The notes beneath the pieces were generated by a model. It saw only the letters and a list, made by a program, of their open reading frames with translations. It made no database searches and was not told where the DNA came from. 24,920 nucleotides of DNA from Didymodactylos carnosus (taxonomy: Eukaryota; Rotifera; Eurotatoria; Philodinida; Philodinidae), in contig CAJNOQ010002325.1 of the NCBI GenBank assembly GCA_905250885.1, forward strand, positions 1 through 24,920, written 5' to 3'. Positions 17,256-24,920 of this stretch are shown here, piece after piece. Positions within the stretch are counted from its first letter, which is position 1; each line of letters opens with the position of its first letter. The position numbers and the translations under genes are program-made.

Positions 17256-17905
17256 TTCTTGAAAATCCAAATGTTTTTGCCGTGAAAACTAGAGAAGAAT
17301 TTGAGCGAATTCGTTGTCGAAAGATGTTCAACTTCTTCCTCGAAAAAGTTTTTCGATGAAAAACATTTTCCCCGAAAGAAGTTTTTTGGCGGAAAAACTT
17401 TTGATGGAAAGGTGTTTCCGGCAGGAGTTTTTTCGGCGAGAATAATTTTTGGGTGACCAAAATAGATGTTTGTTTCATAATCGCAATTTTTATGTGGAAT
17501 TTTGACGTGAGAACCATTTGGAACTAGATTTCGTGTTCCACATTTTTTACTGCGCATCTTGAGAGTTTACTGAAAAATTCAGCTGCTCTTTTCGAAGATG
17601 ACGTGAAAACAAAAGGTAGCCTCTTGAGAATGTATAAAGTCTCACGACATTATACATTCTTACGCGTGTGAATGGATTGCGAAAAATCAAGAACGAAAAA
17701 GTTTTCGAGGTTTTCTCAGTGATAGCCAGAAATTTTTGTGCCCATTTTCCACATTTCCGGATTTTCAACTCGCTATTTTGTTCGCTCCTTTTTTATTCGA
17801 CATTAGCGAATTTGCTGTTACATCTAAAAAACTCAGTAGTTTGGAGAGAAATTATTCAGTTGGAGAAGAAGAAAATCACTTCAACTCTTGTCCGTTCTCT
17901 TTCAG
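17256..17905. other. Probable intron with GAAAAA/TTTTTC-rich low complexity
   Basis: Between the exons at 17065 and 17906. About 17335-17450 is a degenerate run of GAAAAA and TTTTTC words that makes overlapping open frames on both strands; I do not consider these coding. Confidence 0.4.
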
Positions 17906-18082
17906 TGCATTCGAATACTGCTTCGTCGTCGTCTGAACGACCAGCTGAACCCGAACCTCGGCCTTCATCATTCCCACGGTCGACAGCAGCAGCGATCGCT
18001 CTTCTTCGGCTGCGATGTCGCCTCCTCTCGCTCAACCTCATCCACTTAACGACGTGGGCCATTAAGGAATCTGCATGCAAAA
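17906..18082 (+). CDS. Candidate exon 4 of a plus-strand gene
   Basis: The acceptor CCGTTCTCTTTCAG precedes 17906 and the donor GCAAAA|GTGAGG follows 18082, giving 177 nt in phase 1-1. It reads Val-His-Ser-Asn-Thr-Ala-Ser-Ser-Ser-Ser-Glu, then Pro/Ser-rich sequence, then a Leu/Arg-rich part ending Lys-Glu-Ser-Ala-Cys-Lys. Its first codons resemble those of the exon at 17065 (TTCGAATAC against TTCGAACAC). If the donor is not used the frame stops at TGA 18103-18105. The end of the exon contains GACGTGGGCCATTAAGG, repeated at 18289-18305, so part of it may come from a dispersed repeat. Function unknown. Confidence 0.42.
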
Positions 18083-18771
18083 GTGAGGTTATGAAAACAT
18101 TTTGAGCCGTTTTCGACTTATTTTGACCGAGGTAGGCCCTTTTCAAAGTGAGCAGATCGGGAGAACCCGGAAACCCTGTGACTATGGATATTCTGCGTTT
18201 TACTCCGCCATCTTTTATGCGTTTTGCTCGAGCAATGTCTCATTCGAAAGAGCTTGTCAAACTGCATCGAAACGTGTTCTATCTAAAGGACGTGGGCCAT
18301 TAAGGCCGTTTCCTGGCCCAAAACATTTTCGGCTTTTTTGCATCGAAATATGGTCAGGGCATACCCCTGAACATTTCCCGATACTGTTTTCCGGGAAATC
18401 TCTCGGTCGGGTTTTCGAGGTCTGGGGTCCCCCTCAGGGATTTTCAGAAACTTTTATTTTTCGTTTTCCTCCGAACACGTCTGGTAATATGAAGTCGACC
18501 ATGCTGATCACGAATATCAACATTAGAAAGCGTGGGAAAATTTTGTTCGCTCAAAATCTTCACATTACTACCTGGTTTTTGGCACTTTTGGTTGGAGACC
18601 AGTTCTCCTCTTAGACGATCCAGAAGGAAACCTTGAACCAATTCGAAACTTTGTCAGTATACGTAACTTTTCAAGGGCTTTTCACTGGCGAAACAAAAAA
18701 CTGAGAAAAAGGTGCGGGCCAGGGTTTTCCAGGGGTTTCTGGAGGTTTTCGGCAAGATCCTATTATTTCAA
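18083..18771. other. Stretch with a 17-bp repeat, no gene assigned
   Basis: A 170-codon plus-strand frame (18102-18614) lacks any recognisable domain. The region carries the second copy of GACGTGGGCCATTAAGG (18289-18305) and GC-richer stretches such as GGTCTGGGGTCCCCCTCAGG. It looks like old repeat or intron sequence. Confidence 0.4.
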
Positions 18772-19223
18772 GAAATTATTTCCTCTCACGTTTTTCAGCA
18801 TTTTTAGCATTTCTGGATAGTTAAGAAAGTTAAACAAGTAAACAAATGGGGACTAAACGTTCATATACCGGTTACAGGATGGAAACTGGACTAAATCGCT
18901 TTCTTGCTCTTGAATGTACTCAAACCAATCGGACAACTATTCCGTCGTATTGTTTGCCCTGAGATACTCATATCTATCATCAGTACTCGATCATTAACCG
19001 CAAAAAACGAAAATTTCACTATCGTATGCGCCCATGCTCAAGATACCGAACGTTGTGAAAATCTACTGAATGATCCAGTACTGTGATGAAATTATTTCCT
19101 CTCACGTTTTTCAGCATTTTTAGCATTTCTGGATAGTTAAGAAAGTTAAACAAGTAAACAAATGGGGACTAAACGTTCATATACCGGTTACAGGATGGAA
19201 ACTGGACTAAATCGCTTTCTTGC
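18772..19223. repeat. Tandem duplication: two identical 136-bp repeats around a 180-bp spacer
   Basis: 18772-18907 and 19088-19223 are identical by eye over 136 bp, from GAAATTATTTCCTCTCACG to ATCGCTTTCTTGC. GCAAGATCC stands shortly before the first copy and overlaps the end of the second. The spacer 18908-19087 holds a short open frame with no recognised domain. Identity over 136 bp implies a recent event. The repeat ends are not TG...CA and I see no primer-binding or polypurine site, so a tandem duplication fits better than a miniature LTR element. Confidence 0.85.
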
Positions 19224-19244
19224 AAGATCCAGCGGGTTTTGAAA

Positions 19245-19474
19245 TTTCTGACAGCGTCATCGTGATCAGCAGCCCTGATAACCTATTTATACATGCCTTT
19301 CAAAATTTTCAAAAATGATTCTTAGGCTGAAGGCGTATATCGCCGTTTACATTGTCGTTGTCGTCCAGCAGAACAGTGATTTACGCCTTCAACGTAAGAA
19401 TCATTTTTGAAAATTTTGAAAGGCATGTATAAATAGGTTATCGGGGCTACTGATCACGATGACGCTGTCAGAAA
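19245..19474. repeat. 230-bp near-perfect hairpin (long inverted repeat)
   Basis: The left arm 19248-19337 begins CTGACAGCGTCATCGTGATC. The right arm 19382-19471 is its reverse complement with about four mismatches in 90 bp. The match extends three bases further outward on each side. The spacer is 44 bp. No target duplication is obvious. It may be a small foldback transposon. If transcribed, it would give a long double-stranded RNA stem, a possible small-RNA source, but nothing here shows transcription. Confidence 0.85.
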
Positions 19475-19760
19475 GGACAAGTCCGCATAAGAAGCTATTT
19501 TGGGCTATAGACCTTTTTGAACCGAAGTGAACAAACTATATTCATAGGTTTGTAGAACGAGACAAGGCGAACATTTTGGTTACTAACATTATTGGTTGCA
19601 TTACCTAGATCAGGAGATCAAGGCCATGCATGGTGGTCACCTTGTACCTGACACCATACTCGGTCAATCTCCTAAACTAATTCAAAGTGACATCTGATTT
19701 CTATATCATTCAAAAGCTGTTCGAATATACTAACAAACAATATTAATCTTTCAAGAAGAA
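19475..19760. other. Unassigned stretch
   Basis: No gene or repeat recognised between the hairpin and the hAT-end fragment. Confidence 0.4.
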
Positions 19761-19787
19761 GAAAAATGATACCCGTGCACATCGCTG
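19761..19787. mobile_element. 27-bp fragment of a hAT-like MITE end
   Basis: GAAAAATGATACCCGTGCAC plus ATCGCTG is identical to the right terminus of the MITE at 23087-23416 (23390-23416). The sequence inside of it does not match that MITE further. The minisatellite array begins within a few bases outside this terminus. Confidence 0.7.
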
Positions 19788-19789
19788 CC

Positions 19790-20133
19790 ACACACATTCC
19801 TCAGGATCCTCACATTCGTCAGGATCCTCACATTTCCCAGGATCCTGACATTCCTCCATTTGCCAGGATCCTCACATTCCTCATATTCCTCACATTCCTC
19901 ATATTCCTCACATTCCTCAGGATCCTCACACTCCACAGGATCCTCAAATTCCTCACATTCCTCATATTCCTCACATTCCTCAGGATCCTTACATTCCTCA
20001 CATTCCTCATATTCCTCACATTCCTCAGGATCCTTACATTCCTCATATTCCTCAGGATCCTTACATTCCTCACATTCTTCATATTCCTCACATTTCTCAC
20101 ATTCCTCAGGATCCTCAGACTCAATTTCCTCAG
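19790..20133. repeat. Minisatellite array A (9-bp-based CCTCACATT / CCTCATATT / CCTCAGGAT)
   Basis: The array consists of 9-bp words TCCTCACAT, TCCTCATAT and TCCTCAGGA in varying order; the last gives a GGATCC (BamHI) site per higher-order unit. The plus strand is pyrimidine-rich. Because units are multiples of 9, several frames stay open on both strands (Ser-His-Ser-Ser, Glu-Cys-Glu-Glu-Tyr, Thr-Phe-Leu-Ile type repeats). I treat all as incidental. Confidence 0.92.
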
Positions 20134-20449
20134 AAAATAACTGAACCAGTAGCGTCTCATGTAGACACCCTCAGGTATGCCCCATGTTCAATACTGAGCA
20201 TCATTGAACATCTGAGCGGTTCTGATTCCGTCAGAATTACGTACTGCGTACAGAAATCACGAATCATCACAAATTAAAAATTCCGAATTGCCCGAATGTT
20301 GAAGTAAACCGGTCCATTTAGGATTTTCAGGATTCTGGGGGTACTTGGATTTTCAACCATATATCGAAACTCATCGAGCCCCCTTTGAATTCAACTGAGT
20401 CGGCAGGGGGAGGGCCGTGCGGGCAGTGAGAGTGAGTGACGAAGCAAAC
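20134..20449. other. Spacer between the two minisatellite arrays
   Basis: Non-repetitive DNA of about 315 bp with a small inverted repeat, ATGTTCAA...TTGAACAT, at about 20186-20213. No gene is seen. Confidence 0.5.
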
Positions 20450-21906
20450 AACTCCTCATACTCCTCAGGATCATCACATTCCTCAGGATCCTCACACTCC
20501 ACAGGATACTCACATTCCTCACATTCATCATACTCCTCCGAATTTTCACATTTGTCAGAATCCTAACATTCCTCAGGATCCTCACACTCCTCAGCATCCT
20601 CGCATTTCCCAGGATCCTGACATTCCTCACACTCCTCAGGATCCTCACATTTGTCAGGATCCACACATTCCTCAGGATCCTCACATTCCTCAGGATCCTC
20701 ACACTCCTCAGCATCCTCGCATTTCCCAGGATACTGACATTCCTCACACTCCTCAGCATCCTCGCATTTCCCAGGATACTGACATTCCTCACACTCCTCA
20801 GGATCCTCACACTCCTCAGCATCCTCGCATTTCCCAGGATACTGACATTCCTCACACTCCTCAGGATCCTCACATTTGTCAGGATCCACACATTCCTCAG
20901 GATCCTCACATTTCCCAGGATCCTGACATTCCTCCATTTGCCAGGATCCTCACATTCCTCATATTGCTCACATTCCTCAGGATCCTCACATTCTTCATAT
21001 TCCTCACATTCCTCACATTCCTCAGGAGCCTCACACTCCACAGGATCCTCAAATTCCTCAGGATCCTCACATTCTTCATATTCCTCAGGATCCTCAGACT
21101 CCTCAGGATCCTCACATTCTTCATATTCCTCACATTCCTCACATTCCTCAGGATCCTCACATTCTTCATATTCCTCATATTCCTCATATTCCTCACATTC
21201 CTCACATTCCTCAGGATCCTCACATTCTTCATATTCCTCACATTCCTCAGGATCCTCAGACTCCTCAGGATCCTCACATTCTTCATATTCCTCACATTCC
21301 TCAGGATCCTTACATTCGTCACATTCCTCATATTCCTCAGGATCCTCACATTCCTCAGGATCCTTACATTCCTCACATTCCTCATATTCCTCACATTCCT
21401 CACATTCCTCAGGATCCTCACATTCTTCATATTCCTCAGGATCCTTACATTCCTCACATTCCTCAGGATCATCACATTCTTCATATTCCTCAGGATCCTT
21501 CCATTCCTCACATTCCTCACATTCCTCAGGATCCTCAGACTCCTCAGGATCCTGACATTCTTCATATTCATCATATTCCTCACATTCATCATATTCCTCA
21601 GGATCCTTACATTCGTCACATTCCTCATATTCCTCAGGATCCTCAGACTCCTCAGGATCCTGACATTCTTCATATTCGTCACATTCATCATATTCCTCCC
21701 ATTCCTCACATTCCTCAGGATCTTTACATTCCTTACATTCCTCACATTCCTCAGGATCCTCACATTCTTCATATTCCTCATATTCCTCATAATCCTCATA
21801 TTCCTCACATTCCTCAGGATCCTCACATTCTTCATATTCCTCATATTCCTCACATTCCTCATATTCCTCGCATTCCTCATATTCCTCAGGATCCTCACAC
21901 ATTCCT
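20450..21906. repeat. Minisatellite array B (about 1.46 kb, same unit as array A)
   Basis: It has the same 9-bp words as array A. The left part (about 20450-20935) is richer in CACTCCTCAG and CATTTCCCAGGATCCTGAC; the right part is made mostly of CATTCTTCATATTCCTCAC-type units. A landmark, CATTCCTCCATTTGCCAGG, occurs once here (about 20925-20945) and once in array A (about 19850-19870), showing that a higher-order block was copied. A 503-codon minus-strand frame and a 507-codon plus-strand frame both span the array, and the Glu/Cys/Asp-Pro reading changes frame at the landmark. This argues against protein selection. Confidence 0.93.
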
Positions 21907-23086
21907 TACGTTTTCACACTACATCAAAAATCCGAATACGCACCGTATCGGGATTATGACACCCCTCAGCTAAATACTTAAAAGTAGAAAAGTGGAATAA
22001 ACCTCTTTCCATAACAGAAGACCATCCCCTATTAGAAGACTACTGCCGAGTATATGACTTAGAAGCCAAATAGAAGACTATGGTCTTCTATTATGTCCAC
22101 GAAAAAACTCAGAAAATGCCCTATAGGGTAGTTTTCAAAACAATTTCGCCAAAATGTTCTTCTAATAGGGCATGAACTTCAAGTATGTGAGGGGTTACAG
22201 TTGGACTACTAGCAGGCGACAAAATTTGACCGCAATAGAAGACCACCCTTTGGAACTCAACTTGCGGGCAAAATAGACTGGTCTTCTATTGTGGGGGGGC
22301 GTAAGCGCTGTACAACTTCGCTCAATTTAACCTCACTTAAGTTTATATTAGAGTTTTTAATATTTTATTACTCAATAATTTGACTAAAAGAAAACTAAAT
22401 AAAAGGTATGTCTGAACTAGACCACAAACAATGTACAAGAGGCTTTGCAGGCTGAACACGGTCTCATTTTGCACGAAGTTCATTTGCCATCTATCTGAAT
22501 CAATTATACAAAAGTTGATTTTTGAAAGGTTTTCTGGAGATCCGATTTCCTTGGAAGCCGCAATTGGAAGTCTATAAGGGTCTTATATAAGGCAGTCGAT
22601 GAAAATGCGTAAGATTTCGATAAATTAACATATGAATGAATACAAGAATCTTATACGCTTCCTATAAGAATTCGGCAAGACAGATTACACAATTAGTTTA
22701 GAAGAATTGATAAGATAAGTTATCATATGACTTTTATTTACGCCAATTGAAGCGTCTACCTGTGTGGACACTGAACGAGTAACCCAACATCATATGGGAT
22801 CCTACGAAACACAGAAAATCGTTTTAGGATCCTATGAAATCCTACGTAATCTTATCATAGGAACTGATGTGATTTCCATTAGGATAGTGTGGTACTTCTT
22901 AAATGATTCTATCATCTGAATTCTACATTAGCTTACACTAGGAAACCTGTCAAATGCTGTGAACTTCTATACAGGATTACCTAGGGTTTGTCTTATATTT
23001 TATCAGTAACAACTCATTAAATGTGTTTCGCAACAATACATTATCTGTTCCGATCAATCAAGAAACTCGTTTCTTCTACCACTGAC
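21907..23086. other. Non-coding stretch containing an AATAGAAGAC inverted-motif cluster
   Basis: At 22010-22300, AATAGAAGAC or close variants occur about six times in both orientations. One pair forms an exact 10-bp hairpin with a 4-base loop (22069-22092). The outer copies (CATAACAGAAGACCA near 22010 and TGGTCTTCTATTGTG near 22281-22296) are roughly inverted, so this may be a degenerate 290-bp element. The rest, 22300-23086, is AT-rich with short GGATCCTA/TAGGATCC-like words and no gene. Confidence 0.55.
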
Positions 23087-23416
23087 TAGAGATGTGCAAC
23101 CCGACCCGCACCAGTACCCGATCCGAAAGGTTGCGTACGGGTACGGGTTCTATTCTTTTTTAATTTATCCGAAAACCCACAAAGTCTTAGTGAAAAAACA
23201 AGAGCTTAGCTAAAGTACATGAAGGTTTAAAAAAGAATTACTTGAGAACGTAACGTTAATTTGACATCTTCAAAAAAAACAAAAACGGAAAACAAAAAGG
23301 AGAACATTTTTGGGCATAAGTCGGGTACGAGTACAAAGTTGTCGGTTCGGGTACGGGTGAAAAACAAGTTTCGGGTGGGGTACGAGTACGAAAAATGATA
23401 CCCGTGCACATCGCTG
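23087..23416. mobile_element. 330-bp hAT-like MITE
   Basis: The left end TAGAGATGTGCAACCCG (23087) is inverted relative to the right end, whose reverse complement is CAGCGATGTGCACGGGTATC. Flanking 8-mers CCACTGAC (23079-23086) and CCCCTCAC (23417-23424) agree at 6 of 8 positions, as in a decayed hAT target duplication. Subterminal GGGTACGGGT/ACCCGTACCC words face inward on both sides. No transposase is encoded; the minus-strand frames across it are incidental. Confidence 0.75.
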
Positions 23417-24430
23417 CCCCTCACTACTGGTGGATGAGTCATGCACATAACTGTACAGAAAGTTCTTTTGTGATCGCTTCTTGTGCTTTATCAGAACAAC
23501 AATGAAAGAAATTTTGATGCATATTAGTAGTTTATTAACGAAAATTTTATGGCTATTATGGATTTTGTGTTTATTTTGAATAAAAATGATGTTTCTAGAG
23601 AGAACTTTGAAACACATTGATTTTCGTCTATTTCTGATAGCATTTTGTATTTTCAGAAGCGACACACTATTTTCTGTTTTTTTGGTCAGCTTCTACGATA
23701 TAACAGTAAAACTTGGTTTTCCAGTGAAAACGTAACGCTTCTTCAATTTTAAATCCGGTATTTGTGATCATCGTTAAAACTGACCAACAGAATTGTAGCA
23801 GAAGTCCTCTACACTGTAGTACTACAATAACTATAAATAAATGCAAAGTTGGCATATTTACAATTTTGTCGAACCTCTGAGTCATGTCGTAATCAAAATA
23901 ATTGATAACTTTTTTTCTTAGCAAAGATTTTCTTAATTACAGAAAAGTTTTCATATCTTGTCAAGATCTTGATTCAGATTTTTGCAGGCAAATTCCTCCA
24001 AAATGACTTGACAAGATCTTGACAAGAATTGTTGAACGTTCTTTGAGATCAAGAAACTTGATAGATCTTGTACAGATATAAACTTTCTGCATGGGCTAGT
24101 TTCTCTTATAATTTTTCTTTTGTCTAAAGCCAGTTGCTATTGCGAGACAAAAGCGATGTTAGGAAAAAAGTTATGATTTCTGCAGAGTAAGAAGCAGAAA
24201 AACACTCTCACCAGAATGCGCAGCAACAAGATGTATTAGGTTTTACATCTAATCGAGCACGCTTGTGTGAATTGCGCGACAGAAAAGAAGTCACCAGCCT
24301 TTCTACTGTTTCATCCGATCGTTTTTGAGAGAAACATCTAGTGAAGAAAGCAGGCACTGTTATTCACTGTCAAGTTTATTATGTAACTGTAACTCTGACT
24401 TAATTTTTCATGAACCCATTGTTTTTTAAG
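23417..24430. other. Stretch with no assigned gene
   Basis: It includes a minus-strand 85-codon frame (23667-23924) without a recognised domain. A cluster of TTGTCAAGATCTTGA-type palindromic words lies at about 23957-24075. The last bases, 24410-24430, are pyrimidine-rich intron leading to the ankyrin exon. Confidence 0.45.
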
Positions 24431-24851
24431 GGTCAACATTCTGTGCTGAGTTATCTGCTAGCTAAGGGCGATGAAAATGGACTGAAAATCGATGCTCAAG
24501 GTCGAACACCGTTACATCATGCTGTGATGGCATCCAATGTTTATAATGTCCAATTACTACTGCAAAAAAATGCAAAATGTGATGTATGTCAACATTATAG
24601 AATGTGATCAAGACAAGTTAATACATCTATGCTGTTCTTTTTAGATTACAGACAATCGAGGAGCAATTCCACTACATTGTGCATGCCATTTTAAAAGCAA
24701 TCCAGTTATTCTTGACTTACATATGAAAGCAAATATGAGTGTCAGAGATGGTACAGATGAACCAAAGTTTACATTCATTGGCGAACAGCTCAGGAAGACA
24801 GCTAAAATTCCGAGAGTATGGCACGTTCCGATGTTTAGGGAATGCAAATGA
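24431..24851 (+). CDS. Ankyrin-repeat protein, two visible exons
   Basis: Exon A (24431-24583, 51 codons) follows the acceptor CATTGTTTTTTAAG and ends GAT|GTATGT. A 61-bp intron ends TTCTTTTTAG at 24644. Exon B begins 24645 with ATT ACA GAC. The join is phase 0 and restores a continuous ankyrin pattern: DAQGRTPLHHAV...VQLLLQKNAKCD, then ITDNRGAIPLHCACHF...VRD. So there is most of one repeat, one full repeat and the start of the next. Ankyrin repeats mediate protein-protein binding; nothing shows the partner. Exon B is open to TGA at 24849-24851, but the sequence after Val-Arg-Asp is not ankyrin-like. The real donor may be ATG|GTACAG near 24759, with the next exon after TGTATTATCAG at about 24900. 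Upstream exons were not found, so the gene is partial. Confidence 0.75.
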
Positions 24852-24920
24852 AAGTCGCCCACGATTTTGCACTAACTATCTCTCTCTTGATGTATTATCA
24901 GAGTTCCTATCCTTCCAAAT

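Noticed and set aside
18102..18614. 170-codon plus-strand frame
   Set aside because: No recognisable motif, and it contains a 17-bp repeat shared with 18051-18067. Probably repeat or intron sequence.
18772..19223. Miniature LTR retrotransposon
   Set aside because: The direct repeats do not begin TG or end CA, and no primer-binding site, polypurine tract or target duplication is visible.
20391..21959. Two very long overlapping open frames (503 and 507 codons on opposite strands)
   Set aside because: Both arise from the 9-bp minisatellite. Several frames are open at once, the amino-acid pattern simply follows the DNA unit, and no start context or splice signal supports a gene.
23667..23924. 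85-codon minus-strand frame with a hydrophobic stretch
   Set aside because: No family recognised and no supporting splice sites; kept only as a note.

Overview
The window reads as gene-poor, repeat-rich nuclear DNA of an invertebrate animal. The signs are AT-rich sequence, spliced genes with GT-AG introns (one of 61 bp, others several hundred bases), EGF and ankyrin-repeat proteins, and many hAT-type DNA transposon remains. The basic C-terminal tail of the EGF/transmembrane protein, ending in an Arg-Phe-Arg-Tyr-Val-Ala motif, recalls membrane proteins I associate with rotifers. That is an impression from memory, not a database result. No bacterial operon, complete rRNA or CRISPR array is visible.

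Layout. 1-2400: non-coding, with a GTTAC-palindrome minisatellite and a 136-bp direct duplication. 2989-4639: a non-autonomous hAT-like element with long inverted ends and an imperfect 8-bp target duplication; it encloses a TATA-like box and a possible signal-peptide exon. 4979-5375: a 397-bp hAT-like MITE with a perfect 8-bp target duplication. 5853-6158 (minus): last exon of a single-pass membrane protein, interrupted by one in-frame TAG. 6546-6622 (minus): a tRNA-Cys-like, probably SINE, head. 8230-10562 (minus): a three-exon TTF-zinc-finger/hAT transposase relative that is internally deleted and 3' truncated.

11187-18082 is the most gene-like part. It has a minus-strand C-terminal exon with a transmembrane segment (11187-11630), a minus-strand terminal exon of an EGF/transmembrane protein (14653-15100), a doubtful minus-strand lysine-rich exon (15194-15467), and four plus-strand candidate exons (12345, 15974, 17065, 17906) that share reading phase and similar starts. 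If the plus-strand exons form one gene, the EGF exon lies inside its largest intron on the opposite strand. Two related foldback elements (13169-13676, 16299-16855) sit in the intervening DNA.

18772-21906 is repeat-dominated: a tandem 136-bp duplication, a 230-bp near-perfect hairpin, then two arrays of a 9-bp-based minisatellite whose long open frames are probably incidental. 22010-22300 holds scattered copies of an inverted decamer, and 23087-23416 another hAT-like MITE. At the right edge, two spliced plus-strand exons (24431-24851) encode ankyrin repeats.

The genes show no pathway link. The coherent theme is repeated colonisation by hAT-type and foldback transposons, some of which may have carried or disrupted host exons. 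All exon models come from reading splice motifs and phases by eye and need transcript support.
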